Source: UBA1794 sp031552405
GTDB taxonomy: Bacteria > Bacteroidota > Bacteroidia > Bacteroidales > Bacteroidaceae
Assembly (NCBI GenBank): GCA_031552405.1
Contig: JAVBMN010000010.1
Location: 56,693 to 120,692 of the forward strand
Length of the DNA stretch: 64,000 nt
Direction: 5' to 3'
The notes beneath the pieces were generated by a model. That model had not been told where the DNA came from. It was given only the letters and a program-made list of their open reading frames with translations, and made no database searches. A program made the position numbers and the translations under genes. Positions 52,652-62,816 of the stretch are shown here, one piece after another. How positions within the stretch are numbered: position 1 is the first letter of the stretch; each line of letters begins with the position of its first letter.

Positions 52652-53680
52652 CTATTTACGTGGCGTAAAAAGACGGATATTCTTAAAGATGGGATTCTTA
52701 CGTTCCAGGATACACACTTCGGCAATGAGCAGCAGCAGGATGATCCATGCCACGCCTTGGAACTGCTCGTCGTACTCTTTGTATATCTTACTGTCTGTCT
52801 CCGATTTTGCCATCTTGTCGATCTCCCTGGCGATAGCATTCTGTGCATTGTTCGAATTATCCACGCGGGCATAGATTCCCTTTCCGGCGGCTGACAGTTC
52901 CTTGCACATCTCTTCATTCAGGCGGGTAATTACGGTATTTCCGGCGTAATCCTTACGGAATTCGCCTGTTTTGCGATCGGGAATGGGCACTCCATCGGTC
53001 AGGCCTACCCCCAGCACATTCACGGTATATCCCTTTTTGTTCGCCTCTTTTACAGCTTCCAGGGCACCTTCCTCATGGTTCTCCCCATCCGTAATAAGAA
53101 GGATACTCTTGCCGATGCCCTCCTGCGGCGTAAAACTGCTTGAAGCCAGGTTAATGGCAGCCCTCAGGTTGGTACCCTGGCGGTTGATCAGCTCCGGCGA
53201 GATACTGTTCAGGAACATCTTGGCAGATACAAAGTCGCTAGTAATAGGCAGCTGGGTAAAGGCATCACCGGCAAAGACGATCAGCCCCACTTTGTCATTA
53301 TCAAACTTATCCACCAGTTTGGATACAAGCATTTTGGAACGTTCCAGGCGATTGGGCGACACATCCTCAGCCAGCATCGAGTTGGAAATATCCAGTGCAA
53401 TGATAATCTCCACCCCTTTCTTTTTTACCATTTCTTCCTTCATACCAAACTGCGGGCGGGCCAACATGAGAATGGCACAGCAGAAGGCAGCACCCAAGAG
53501 CCACCACTTCACAGAGGCCCGGATGCGGGAATAGTCGGGCATCAGGAGGGCAATTAGCTCCGGATCACCCAACAGTTTAATCTTTTTTCGGCTTTTGTAG
53601 ACGGAGTACAAGTGCAACAACACCACTACGGGTACCAGCACCAGTAAATATAGATATTCGGGATTCGCAAACCTAAACAT
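52652..53680 (-). CDS. batB: BatB von Willebrand A domain membrane protein
   Basis: 342 residues from ATG 53680 (MFRFANPEYLYLLVLVPVVV). Two N-terminal membrane helices (about 8-26, 58-75), a vWA domain with MIDAS IALDISNSMLAED (DxSxS), then TDGENHEEG, and a C-terminal membrane helix near 310 (WIILLLLIAEVCIL). The MIDAS binds a divalent metal and usually mediates protein contacts. BatA and BatB probably act together. Spacing to batC is 10 nt. Confidence 0.92.
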   Translation of the reverse strand: MFRFANPEYLYLLVLVPVVVLLHLYSVYKSRKKIKLLGDPELIALLMPDYSRIRASVKWWLLGAAFCCAILMLARPQFGMKEEMVKKKGVEIIIALDISNSMLAEDVSPNRLERSKMLVSKLVDKFDNDKVGLIVFAGDAFTQLPITSDFVSAKMFLNSISPELINRQGTNLRAAINLASSSFTPQEGIGKSILLITDGENHEEGALEAVKEANKKGYTVNVLGVGLTDGVPIPDRKTGEFRKDYAGNTVITRLNEEMCKELSAAGKGIYARVDNSNNAQNAIAREIDKMAKSETDSKIYKEYDEQFQGVAWIILLLLIAEVCILERKNPIFKNIRLFTPRK

Positions 53681-53703
53681 GATACATTTAATTCTAGGAG
53701 GGA

Positions 53704-54693
53704 TTAAGGAATCTTTTTCAATACAGTGGAGCGCAACAGGCATTCCAGCAACAATACAACCACCAGTATCAAGGCAAATGGCGAGAAAGCCTCTTCGCGT
53801 TTACTGTACGAGGTAACCTTCATCTTGGTTTTCTCCAGTTTGTCGATCTCGTGATACACCTCTTTCAGCTTTCCCGTACTGGTAGCACGGTAGTAGCTGC
53901 CTCCGGTGATGGACGCAATCTTTTGCAGCGTGGCTTCGTCAATCTCCACCGGCACATTCACGTACTGAGTACCGGCTGCGGTAGACATGGGGTAAGGCGC
54001 CATTCCATTGGTACCTACTCCGATGGTATATACGCGAATACCGAAACTCTGGGCTATCTCTGCTCCTGTAAGGGGCGAGATATCACCAATGTTATTCGTA
54101 CCGTCGGTCAGGAGGATGAGTATCTTGCTTTTCGCCTTACTGTCTTTAAGCTTACTCACGGCATTGGCAATACCCATACCTACGGCGGTACCATCCGGTA
54201 ACATGCCGCATTGCACATTGTTCAGCAGGTTCAGCAACACAGTATGATCAAGTGTCAGGGGACATTGCGTAAAGGCCTCTGCTCCAAACAAAGTCAGACC
54301 GATGTTATCATTAGGCCTTCCGCTGATAAATTCCGTAGCCACTATTTTTGCAGCTTCCACGCGATTGGGGTGTAAATCCTCAGCCAGCATACTAGTAGAT
54401 ACGTCGATGGCCAGCATGATGTCAATACCCTGTGTCTCACTGTCCTTCCAGCTGTTGGTATACTGCGGCCTTGCCAAAATCAGGACAAGCAGCACAAATG
54501 CCGCTATCCGAAGCAGAAAAGGAGCATGTACCAGATACACTCTGAAACTCTTGCGCATACGCAGGTAGCTTTTCGTTTCGGACAGCTGGAGGGAGGAATG
54601 CATCGTATGCCGCTTCATGAAGTACCATACAATATACGGCAGGATCAGGAACAGCAGGAGCAAGTATTCTTTGTTTGCAAATAACATGGGCAT
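53704..54693 (-). CDS. batA: BatA von Willebrand A domain membrane protein
   Basis: 329 residues, starting MPMLFANKEYLLLLFLILPY; the third residue is also Met and may be the real start (54687). Helices at about 8-27 and 57-75, then the vWA domain with MLAIDVSTSMLAED (MIDAS DxSxS) and LLTDGTNNIGD, and a C-terminal helix (LILVVVLLLECLL). Similar to BatB in layout. The MoxR ATPase of the same operon may act on these vWA proteins, as elsewhere. Gap to the upstream gene is 5 nt. Confidence 0.92.
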   Translation of the reverse strand: MPMLFANKEYLLLLFLILPYIVWYFMKRHTMHSSLQLSETKSYLRMRKSFRVYLVHAPFLLRIAAFVLLVLILARPQYTNSWKDSETQGIDIMLAIDVSTSMLAEDLHPNRVEAAKIVATEFISGRPNDNIGLTLFGAEAFTQCPLTLDHTVLLNLLNNVQCGMLPDGTAVGMGIANAVSKLKDSKAKSKILILLTDGTNNIGDISPLTGAEIAQSFGIRVYTIGVGTNGMAPYPMSTAAGTQYVNVPVEIDEATLQKIASITGGSYYRATSTGKLKEVYHEIDKLEKTKMKVTSYSKREEAFSPFALILVVVLLLECLLRSTVLKKIP

Positions 54694-54698
54694 TTAAT

Positions 54699-55790
54699 TT
54701 AAACCAGAAGTTTAGCAAATTCGGTAAACACGAAGAAGATCAAGTAGATAATCAATGCCAAAAGGACAGTGATAGAAAAGAAAAGGAAGAACTTCTCGCG
54801 CTTGGAACGATTTTCGGCAATGATCACTTCCACGGGAACTTCCGGGGCAGTTTCCACTACGGTCTGCTTGGTTTCGTTCACAAACTCAACGGCACACAAC
54901 AGATTGTAATCGTTCTCATTCATCTGCGGCTTCCATTTGGCAAACTTCACCAGGTCGGCGGTGTTAAACAAGCTTTTCAGCTCATTGAACACTTCTATAC
55001 TTTCGGGCACACTCATCAGGTGAGTGATAATCTCATCAGAGGTCATCTCAGTGGCATTGAACCCAAAACGTTCTTTAATATAGGTACGAAGCGTGTCGGT
55101 AAGCCGGGTATAATACTCTTTTTCCTGATCCATCTCCCAAGGCTTCTCCAGCTTGATGCGTTCAATCTGTTCCAGAGCCACCTGGTGAGCCGGAAGCTTG
55201 GGAGCTTGTTTCTCACGGCGGATAATGGGCTTGTTGTCCTTGAAACGAACCATAAGATAGCCCACCAGCAAGGTCAGAGGGAGCATCAATACAGCCATCC
55301 AGATCACGGTGCTCCAGTCCTCCCATACGAAGGGGGGACGCATCACATCCCGTAAGCCGAAAAAGTTCTCCGGGTGCGCTTCGTCCACAGGAAAGGAGTG
55401 TACTTTCAGTGCCAGCGCTTTGGATACATATTCTTTCTGCGCTACCAGTACGCGGAACGGGGGGATGTAATACAAGGCGGAGTCAAAGGAGGTAATAGTG
55501 TAAGTTTGCGTAACCTCCAGACGCTTCCCATCGTTCAGGAATACCGTGTCGCATGTAGGGCGGTCAATGAGCTCCACCCCCAGCGCAAGAGTATCCTTTA
55601 GCAAAGGAAATACAATCTGCTGCCCGGCATCCGCACAGATCCGCAAGCGGATCTGAGTTTGCTGCCCGATAAAGATCTGCGCAGAGTCCATCAAGGCATC
55701 GATCGTCACATTTTCGGCCTTTAGCTTTGGCGCAGTACAGCAAAGTACGGCAATAAGTATATAAAGGATTGAATATTTTCTTTCTTTCAT
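54699..55790 (-). CDS. Bat operon protein with BatD-like layout, unnamed
   Basis: 363 residues from ATG 55790 (MKERKYSILYILIAVLC), preceded by five or six optional codons. A signal peptide and then a beta domain (VTIDALMDSAQIFIGQQTQ, RLRICADAGQQIVFPLL) give way to a membrane segment near 180 (STVIWMAVLMLPLTLLVG), a basic cytoplasmic stretch with REKQAPKLPAHQVALEQ, and a second hydrophobic end (FFSITVLLALIIYLIFFVF). Located between DUF58 and batA as in other Bacteroidales. It resembles a shortened BatD plus a cytoplasmic domain. Role unknown. Confidence 0.82.
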   Translation of the reverse strand: MKERKYSILYILIAVLCCTAPKLKAENVTIDALMDSAQIFIGQQTQIRLRICADAGQQIVFPLLKDTLALGVELIDRPTCDTVFLNDGKRLEVTQTYTITSFDSALYYIPPFRVLVAQKEYVSKALALKVHSFPVDEAHPENFFGLRDVMRPPFVWEDWSTVIWMAVLMLPLTLLVGYLMVRFKDNKPIIRREKQAPKLPAHQVALEQIERIKLEKPWEMDQEKEYYTRLTDTLRTYIKERFGFNATEMTSDEIITHLMSVPESIEVFNELKSLFNTADLVKFAKWKPQMNENDYNLLCAVEFVNETKQTVVETAPEVPVEVIIAENRSKREKFFLFFSITVLLALIIYLIFFVFTEFAKLLV

Positions 55791-55804
55791 CATAGTATAC
55801 TGCA

Positions 55805-56678
55805 TCAATTCCTTCTGGCAAACAAGCCAAGCAGGGCTTTTACATAATCCTCATCAGTACGGATGGAGGTAAGATCCACATTGCTTTGGTTAAACACGTT
55901 CTTCAGCTTGTCCTGTGAGCGGTCCCACCATTCCCGGTGCATACGCCGCAGTTTGGAAGAAGAGGTATCGATCCACTGTTCCAAGCCCGTTTCGGCATCT
56001 TTTACGCGAATCAGCCCCACATCAGGGAGGTCGGCCACCCGACGGTCATACACCTGAACAGCTACCACATCATGCTTACGATTGGCAATGGTGAGCGGGT
56101 TCTTGAAGGTTTTCTCATCAATGAAGTCGGACAACACAAAGGCTGTACATCGTTTTTTCATGACGCGGGTCAGGTACTCCAATCCCAGACTGATATTCGT
56201 ATGGCGGCTTTCGGGCGTGAAATTGATCAACTCACGGATGATATACAGAATGTGCTTTCTCCCCTTATTGGCAGGGATAAACTTCTCAATCTTATCCGAG
56301 AAGAAGATCACTCCGATCTTATCATTGTTCGTCATGGCGCTGAAAGCCAGTGTAGCGGCAATCTCCGTCACCATGTCTTTCTTCATCTGGCGTACGGTAC
56401 CAAACTCCAGGCTGCCTGATACGTCAACCAGCAGCATCAGGGTCAGTTCACGCTCTTCTTCAAAGACTTTGATAAAGGGCTTGTTGAAGCGGGCCGTTAC
56501 ATTCCAGTCGATATCACGGATGTCATCGCCATACTGGTACTCACGCACTTCCGAAAAGGCCATACCACGCCCTTTGAAGGCGCTATGATACTGCCCTGCA
56601 AAGATGTTCTGCGAGAGTCCGCGCGTTTTGATCTCAATCTGGCGAACCCTTTTTAAAAGTTCACTGGTCTCCATGTGA

Positions 56679-56692
<14 letters not shown>
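55805..56692 (-). CDS. DUF58 domain-containing protein
   Basis: 295 residues. The DUF58 signature is REYQYGDDIRDIDWNVTARF, followed by VFEEERELTLMLLVDVSGSL, a vWA-like MIDAS region (DVSGS). VLSDFIDEKTFKN is the next strand/Asp block. These cytoplasmic vWA-like proteins occur with MoxR ATPases, probably as their partner. The start overlaps moxR by 14 nt. No signal or membrane segment. Confidence 0.94.
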
Positions 56693-57674
<982 letters not shown>

Positions 57675-57701
57675 ATCAGTAATTCGTTATTATGATTAAA
57701 A

Positions 57702-57731
57702 CAAAAGTATTATTTATTTTTCGCCCCCAAA
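57702..57731 (-). promoter_or_regulatory. Probable promoter of the moxR/bat operon
   Basis: On the minus strand TTTG (57731-57728), 18 nt, then TACTTTTG (57709-57702) is a near-consensus Bacteroidota promoter ending 28 nt before the ATG at 57674. It overlaps the terminator stem of the upstream gene. Confidence 0.55.
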
Positions 57732-57759
57732 AATACAGAATATCCTGCTTTTTGGGGGC
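57723..57759. terminator. Stem-loop terminator of the HU-LysM operon
   Basis: GCCCCCAAAAA (57723-57733) pairs over 11 bp with 57749-57759 around a 15-nt loop. On the minus strand a run rich in A/T follows. It separates the ftsY-rimO-HU-HU/LysM operon from moxR. Confidence 0.75.
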
Positions 57760-57813
57760 TAATTTATATTAAAAGGTACTATAAGCTGCTAAAGAGTTGA
57801 TTTTTTCACACAA

Positions 57814-59373
57814 TTACTTTCGTTCCAGCTTTGGAATCTTGATGGTAGTACCGACAGGAACGTTATCGGGGTTGGTAATAATGTCCTTATTATACTCCAC
57901 AATAAGTGTCCATAAGTCGCGACTTCCATAATATTGCTTTGAGATGCGGGCCAAGGAACTTCCAGCCACAATGGTTTGGGTAGTCAGTGTACCTACCGCC
58001 TTGAAATCTTTCGGACTGGCACGACCGTCCACTATCTGCAAGGTACCCTCCTGAGTAGGCTCTCCGGCTTTCTCGGCTGGTTTTTCAGAGGTCTTTGTAT
58101 CTTTCTTTTCTTTCGCTTTAGCCGGTTCCTTTGGCTGCTCCGCTACAGGCTCCTGCAAAGCATCCGCATCGGGGACGATTGTCGAAGATGCGTTTTCCGA
58201 ATCCACAGTCATTATGATGATCTTTTGCTCTTCAGCACCAAAGAACTCTTTTAGCTTTTCCGGATAGCAATAATACATAATGGCTATAGACAACAAGCCC
58301 CCAGCCAAAAGGGTAAGGCATATCCAGAAGGGAATGGCATAACTTCTTCGGAAAACAGCCGGTTTTCCCTCTTCGAAAGACACAAGAGCCCCCTCTTCTT
58401 CTGCGGGCACATATATGTCATCTTCCTCTACAGGAGCAGGTTCTTCGGTATCAATCACCTCTTCCAGTGCTTCCTCACAGGATGCAGGCGCTTCCTCTGC
58501 TACGCTTTCCTGTGCTTCGGGCGGTGTAACAACTCCTCCTGCTTCTTCGGTTTCTTCAACTTCCTGTGCCAGTTCCTGCCAGGTTACGGCAGTTTTTATT
58601 TCTTTTGGTATTTCCTGTACAGGAGTTTCTTCCTGCACGGGCTTTTCTGCTGGCTTTTCTTCAACCTCAGGCGTTGCAGGCGGTGTGGGGGGGGCTGGTT
58701 GTACAGGTTCTTCCGATGGGGTAAGGAAGATTCTCTTTCGCTTTGGGCGAACCTTCTCTTGTACGGGCTCTTCCGGCTGTTCTGCAAGTGTGGGCTCCGG
58801 AACTGCCGGTATTGTTTTCTCAGGGGCGGCTTTCTCTTCTATAGGGGCAACCTCCGGGATTACCTCTTCTTCCTGTTCACTCATCTCCTCTTCCAGCTCT
58901 TGTAGCAGAATCTTTATGATCTCTTCAGGCGATCTTCCGTCAGGAGCACTCTGCACATCAGTTTTTATGGCAGGCACTTCTTCCGATTCAGGAACTTCGG
59001 GTTCAGTTTCAGGGGCTTCAGGGACTTCCTCTTCCTCTTCAAACTCTACTTCATCGCTTAGCGATACGGTTTCAAAATGAGCAAAAGGTTTGTTGATTAA
59101 GTCGCGCAGCGCCGTTTCGGGAGTAAATGAGATCTTGTTATAGCCTTCAATCAGAATACGTTCACCGGTATTCACATCTACACTTTCGCGGTTGCTCACA
59201 CTGATGAGCTTGAATGTGCCAAGGCCTTTTATCTTCAGGTACTTATCATCCTGCAAAGCATCAGTCACCGAGGAGAATACTCTTTTGATAAAAGCATTGG
59301 CTTCCTCATTAGTCATTCGGGCTTCTTTCGCTAAAAGGTCGGCAAGTTCCGAGGTAGTGATCTTCTCGTTCAT
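57814..59373 (-). CDS. HU-domain, membrane-spanning, LysM-domain fusion protein
   Basis: 519 residues. Residues 1-90 are an HU/IHF-type DNA-binding domain (MTNEEANAFIKRVFSSVTDA, KIKGLGTFKLISV, NKISFTPETALRDLINK). About 100-340 is an acidic, Pro/Glu-rich linker. One transmembrane segment (about 345-368, SYAIPFWICLTLLAGGLLSI) has no signal peptide before it, which predicts an N-in, C-out topology. After a Lys/Glu-rich periplasmic stretch the last about 55 residues are a LysM domain (IVAGSSLARISKQYYGSRDL, NPDNVPVGTTIKIPK), which binds peptidoglycan. It could link the nucleoid to the cell wall. ATG overlaps the stop of the HU gene (TAATG). Confidence 0.9.
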   Translation of the reverse strand: MNEKITTSELADLLAKEARMTNEEANAFIKRVFSSVTDALQDDKYLKIKGLGTFKLISVSNRESVDVNTGERILIEGYNKISFTPETALRDLINKPFAHFETVSLSDEVEFEEEEEVPEAPETEPEVPESEEVPAIKTDVQSAPDGRSPEEIIKILLQELEEEMSEQEEEVIPEVAPIEEKAAPEKTIPAVPEPTLAEQPEEPVQEKVRPKRKRIFLTPSEEPVQPAPPTPPATPEVEEKPAEKPVQEETPVQEIPKEIKTAVTWQELAQEVEETEEAGGVVTPPEAQESVAEEAPASCEEALEEVIDTEEPAPVEEDDIYVPAEEEGALVSFEEGKPAVFRRSYAIPFWICLTLLAGGLLSIAIMYYCYPEKLKEFFGAEEQKIIIMTVDSENASSTIVPDADALQEPVAEQPKEPAKAKEKKDTKTSEKPAEKAGEPTQEGTLQIVDGRASPKDFKAVGTLTTQTIVAGSSLARISKQYYGSRDLWTLIVEYNKDIITNPDNVPVGTTIKIPKLERK

Positions 59374-59654
59374 TATTTATCCTCCTTTAATTTATCCTTC
59401 ACAGATGGAGCAGGCTTGAAGTTCATTACAAGTTTTGGGGGAATCAAGAGTCGTTTCTTTGTAATGGGGTTTACGGACACACGTTCGTTTTTCTTCTTTA
59501 CTTCAAATGTACCGAAATTATTGATAACCACATTATTGCTTTCCTGAAGCTGTTCGGTTATGATATGGATCAATTTGGATAACTTTTCTTGTGCATCGCT
59601 TACGGAATAACCGGTTTCAGCGGCAACTTTGGATACATACTCTTTATTATTCAT
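59373..59654 (-). CDS. HU-family DNA-binding protein
   Basis: 93 residues. MNNKEYVSKVAAETGYSVSD starts the helical dimer part; NVVINNFGTFEVKKKNERVS is the HU core block with the saddle; NPITKKRLLIPPKLVMNFKP is the DNA-intercalating arm with its Pro residue; the tail is basic. Length is that of ordinary HU/IHF. It likely coats and bends DNA. Its stop overlaps the ATG of the HU-LysM fusion in a TAATG, so both are probably made together. Confidence 0.93.
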   Translation of the reverse strand: MNNKEYVSKVAAETGYSVSDAQEKLSKLIHIITEQLQESNNVVINNFGTFEVKKKNERVSVNPITKKRLLIPPKLVMNFKPAPSVKDKLKEDK

Positions 59655-59670
59655 ACCCTTTTCCGTTTAT

Positions 59671-60972
59671 TTAGTTAATGACAGTGGCATATAAATCATA
59701 TTCATCCGCCTTCGTAATGCGGGCCTGGTAGAAATGGCCGATCTTCAGCGCTTTTTCAGATATAGGGAGCAGCACTTCGGGGTCTACTTCAGGGGAATCA
59801 TACTGCGTACGTCCTATGTAGTAGTTGCCTTCCTGCCTGTCGATTACAATCTTCTCAACCGTTCCTACCTTCGCACCATTGTGGGCGGCCGATACGGTTG
59901 TTTGCAGGTCCATGAGTTCGTCCAGGCGTTTCTGCTTTACCTCCTCCGGGATCTCATCCGGATAGGCTTCGGCGGCATACGTACCTTCTTCCTCGGAATA
60001 GGCAAAAGCCCCCATCCGTTCAAAACGGGCGCGGGTCACAAACTCTTTAAGCTCTTCAAACTCCTGCTCCGTTTCACCGGGAAAGCCCACCATGAGCGTG
60101 GTGCGGATGTGAATACCCGGTACTTCGCGGCGCAAGGTGTCGATGAGTGAGTAGGTAGCTTCTTTGGTAACCTGACGGCGCATCTTCTGCAATAGGGGAT
60201 CGCTGATGTGTTGCAGGGCAATATCCAGGTACTTGCACACATTTTCTTTTTCCCGCATTACGCGAAGAAGATCCATGGGGAAGTGTGCCGGGTAAGCGTA
60301 GTGCAGGCGAATCCATTCCACGCCGGGTATATCGGCAATCTGCTCCACCAGATCCGCTATAGATTGCTTGTGGTAGAGATCCACCCCATAATAGGTCAGT
60401 TCCTGAGCGATGATCTGGAATTCTTTTACTCCCTGAGATACCAGATAGCGAACTTCCTCCAGAATATCTTCTACCGGGCGTGAACGATGCGCTCCTGTCA
60501 TCAGGGGAATGGCGCAATAGGCACATTGGCGATCACAGCCTTCGGAGATTTTCAGATAGGCATAGTGGGCGGGCGTGGTCAGGGTACGTTCCAGTGCCAG
60601 ATCAGAACGGTATGTTTTACCCAATTCGCTGATCAGATCTTCCCAGTTGAACTTCCCAAAGAAGCGGTCTACCTGCGGTATTTCCACTTGAAGTTCCTTT
60701 AGATAACGCTCAGACAGGCAGCCCATTACAAACAGCTTACGAAGGCGTCCTTCTTCTTTGGCTTCTGCAAATTCAAGAATCATATCAATAGATTCCTTCT
60801 TGGCATCACCTATAAACCCACAGGTGTTGATTATGGCCACTTCGCCCCGCGGATTCATAGAATCATGCTCCACAATGTAACCTTGTGCTTCCAGCTGGCG
60901 GATCAGCTTCTCGGAGTCCACGAGATTCTTTGAGCAGCCCATTGTGATGAGATCAATCCTGTTTTTCTTCAT
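59671..60972 (-). CDS. rimO: Ribosomal protein uS12 (Asp) methylthiotransferase
   Basis: 433 residues. The N-terminal UPF0004 domain has three cluster Cys (GCSKNLVDSE, NTCGFIGDAK, MGCLSERY). The radical SAM domain has CDRQCAYCAIP (CxxxCxxC) near residue 145. The C-terminal TRAM domain ends YDLYATVIN. It adds a methylthio group to an Asp of ribosomal protein S12. RimO rather than MiaB is favoured by GCSKNLVDSE at the start. 15 nt after ftsY. Confidence 0.96.
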   Translation of the reverse strand: MKKNRIDLITMGCSKNLVDSEKLIRQLEAQGYIVEHDSMNPRGEVAIINTCGFIGDAKKESIDMILEFAEAKEEGRLRKLFVMGCLSERYLKELQVEIPQVDRFFGKFNWEDLISELGKTYRSDLALERTLTTPAHYAYLKISEGCDRQCAYCAIPLMTGAHRSRPVEDILEEVRYLVSQGVKEFQIIAQELTYYGVDLYHKQSIADLVEQIADIPGVEWIRLHYAYPAHFPMDLLRVMREKENVCKYLDIALQHISDPLLQKMRRQVTKEATYSLIDTLRREVPGIHIRTTLMVGFPGETEQEFEELKEFVTRARFERMGAFAYSEEEGTYAAEAYPDEIPEEVKQKRLDELMDLQTTVSAAHNGAKVGTVEKIVIDRQEGNYYIGRTQYDSPEVDPEVLLPISEKALKIGHFYQARITKADEYDLYATVIN

Positions 60973-60987
60973 TTCCGGATCAGGGAA

Positions 60988-61947
60988 TTATTCTGTTTCA
61001 CTGAACAGTGAGTCTACAAATTCTTTCTTGCGGAACACCTGCAGGTCTTCCATGCCTTCTCCAAGGCCGATGTATTTTACGGGGATTTTGAACTGGTCGC
61101 TTACCCCGATTACCACCCCGCCTTTAGCTGTTCCATCCAGTTTGGTAATGGCCAGTGCGCTTACCTCAGTGGCTTTGGTAAAATGCTTAGCCTGTTCAAA
61201 GGCATTTTGCCCAGTGGATCCGTCCAGCACAAGCAGTACTTCATTCGGGGCGTAATCCACCACCTTCTGCATCACATTCTTGATTTTGGTAAGCTCATTC
61301 ATGAGGTTGACCTTGTTGTGCAAGCGCCCGGCCGTATCAATAATTACCACATCGGCGTGGTTGGCCACTGCAGAGCTTATCGTATCAAAGGCCACAGAAG
61401 CGGGGTCGGAACCCATTTTCTGTCTCACAACCGGCACTCCTACCCTTTCGCCCCAGATGACAAGCTGCTCTACGGCGGCAGCGCGGAAAGTATCCGCAGC
61501 GCCCAGGTATACTGATTTTCCGGCTTTCTTAAACTGATGAGCCAGTTTACCGATGGTGGTGGTTTTACCCACCCCGTTTACTCCCACTACCAGTATTACA
61601 TAGGGCTTGCAAGGCACTGGGGCTTCAAAATCATTCACCTCGGTGGTATTGCTTTCCGAGAGCAGGGCAGCTATTTCATCGCGAAGTATCTGATTCAGCT
61701 CGCTGGTATTCACGTATTTATCACGTTCCACACGCTTCTCAATGCGCTCAATGATGCGCAGCGTGGTATCCACACCCACATCAGAGGTGATAAGGACTTC
61801 CTCCAGATTATCGAGAACTTCCTCATCTACTTTTGATTTTCCGGCTACTGCACGTGCGATTTTGCCAAATACGCTTTCTTTTGTCTTTTGCAGTCCCTTA
61901 TCAAGTGTTTCTTTTTTCTCTTTGGAAAAAAGTCCAAAAAATGCCAT
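60988..61947 (-). CDS. ftsY: Signal recognition particle receptor FtsY
   Basis: 319 residues. A short charged N-terminal part (no large acidic A domain) precedes the NG GTPase: ILVVGVNGVGKTTTIGKL (P-loop), GAADTFRAAAVEQL, VIIDTAGRLHNK and ITKLDGTAKGG. It docks SRP-ribosome complexes at the membrane. First gene of the operon ftsY-rimO-HU-HU/LysM. A TATCTTTG element sits upstream at 61986-61979. Confidence 0.97.
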   Translation of the reverse strand: MAFFGLFSKEKKETLDKGLQKTKESVFGKIARAVAGKSKVDEEVLDNLEEVLITSDVGVDTTLRIIERIEKRVERDKYVNTSELNQILRDEIAALLSESNTTEVNDFEAPVPCKPYVILVVGVNGVGKTTTIGKLAHQFKKAGKSVYLGAADTFRAAAVEQLVIWGERVGVPVVRQKMGSDPASVAFDTISSAVANHADVVIIDTAGRLHNKVNLMNELTKIKNVMQKVVDYAPNEVLLVLDGSTGQNAFEQAKHFTKATEVSALAITKLDGTAKGGVVIGVSDQFKIPVKYIGLGEGMEDLQVFRKKEFVDSLFSETE

Positions 61948-62024
61948 ACTTAATTCTTTGATTGATCAATTCCGGTTACAAAGATACTAAAAAACTTGTG
62001 TACTACCTTGTTATATAATAAAAA

Positions 62025-62044
62025 AGACGCGGCAAGCCGCGTCT
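62025..62044 (-). terminator. Intrinsic terminator of the rpmB-rpmG-DUF4295 operon
   Basis: AGACGCGGC (62025-62033) pairs over 9 bp with 62036-62044, loop AA. On the minus strand it is followed by TTTTTATTATA. Excellent intrinsic terminator placed 27 nt after the DUF4295 stop. Confidence 0.92.
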
Positions 62045-62070
62045 CTCTATATCTTCCAATCTTCTAAGTA

Positions 62071-62229
62071 TTATTTCTTGAAGAAATCCTGTACTTGCTC
62101 GTTGGGCACCATTTTCTCATCAAATATGTAAGCACCTGTCTTCTCAGATTTTACCATTTTGATAACTTTTGTATATGAGCGTCCGTCTCTTTGGCCGTCA
62201 TGCAGGGTTGCAACTGTCTTCTTTGCCAT
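62071..62229 (-). CDS. DUF4295 family small protein
   Basis: 52 residues (MAKKTVATLHDGQRDGRSYT, then KVIKMVKSEKTGAYIFDEKM, ending VQDFFKK). A small basic protein always found behind rpmG in Bacteroidota and suspected to be ribosome-associated. The sequence and context fit completely. It is the third gene of the rpmB operon and ends just before the terminator. Confidence 0.92.
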   Translation of the reverse strand: MAKKTVATLHDGQRDGRSYTKVIKMVKSEKTGAYIFDEKMVPNEQVQDFFKK

Positions 62230-62243
62230 GGCTTATGTCTTTA

Positions 62244-62432
62244 TTATTTAATTTCTTTATGTACTGTTACCTTCTTAAGAATGGGGTTGTACTTCTTCAA
62301 CTCCATACGGGCAGTAGTATTTTTTCTGTTCTTGGTAGTGATGTAGCGTGACATTCCGGGAAGTCCGCTTTCTTTCATCTCAGTGCATTCCAGAATCACC
62401 TGCACTCTGTTACCTTTTGCTTTCTTTGCCAT
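62244..62432 (-). CDS. rpmG: 50S ribosomal protein L33
   Basis: 62 residues: MAKKAKGNRVQVILECTEMK, SRYITTKNRKNTTARMELKK and a basic end are the standard L33 sequence. The zinc-Cys motifs of some L33 forms are absent, only one Cys being present, so it is the Cys-minus form. 14 nt before the DUF4295 start. Confidence 0.97.
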   Translation of the reverse strand: MAKKAKGNRVQVILECTEMKESGLPGMSRYITTKNRKNTTARMELKKYNPILKKVTVHKEIK

Positions 62433-62451
62433 TTTTGTAATCTCCTAAAAA

Positions 62452-62712
62452 TTAACCGATAACTTTAATCGTTTTCCAATCACAGTATCCTTTTGTTACT
62501 GCATCGTTCAAGGCTGCATCAAGACCTTTCTTATTAATAGTGCGCAAACCTGCGGCGCTAAGCTTCAAGGTGATCCAGCAGTCCTGTTCTACATAGTAGA
62601 ATTTCTTTTTGAACAAGTTCACATCAAAAGTTCTTTTGGTCCTTCTCTTGGAGTGTGAAACGTTGTTGCCAACCATGGCTTTCTTTCCTGTAATCTGACA
62701 AATCTTCGACAT
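62452..62712 (-). CDS. rpmB: 50S ribosomal protein L28
   Basis: 86 residues from ATG 62712 (MSKICQITGKKAMVGNNVSH); the frame runs on upstream over the promoter but L28 begins here. SKRRTKRTFDVNLFKKKFY and LKLSAAGLRTINKKGLDA are the family blocks. First gene of the operon rpmB-rpmG-DUF4295; promoter just upstream. Confidence 0.97.
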   Translation of the reverse strand: MSKICQITGKKAMVGNNVSHSKRRTKRTFDVNLFKKKFYYVEQDCWITLKLSAAGLRTINKKGLDAALNDAVTKGYCDWKTIKVIG

Positions 62713-62761
62713 TTCTATCTTATTTTTTATTGTTTCTGAGTATACCTTTTCAAACAGGGCA

Positions 62762-62793
62762 CAAAGATAGTTGTTTCTTTGCAACCAAGCAAA
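62762..62793 (-). promoter_or_regulatory. Promoter of the rpmB operon
   Basis: On the minus strand TTTG (62793-62790), 20 nt, TATCTTTG (62769-62762): exact consensus. The leader before ATG 62712 is about 45 nt. Confidence 0.85.
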
Positions 62794-62816
62794 TAATTTT
62801 TTAAGAAAACTCTATT

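Noticed and set aside
52642..52917. Longer BatC start inside batB
   Set aside because: The added 92 residues are antisense-free but overlap batB coding sequence in another frame, and the signal peptide begins at 52641.
58415..59080. Ser/Gly-rich 221-residue + strand frame
   Set aside because: It is the antisense of the Glu/Pro-rich linker of the HU-LysM gene; the composition is a by-product of that linker.
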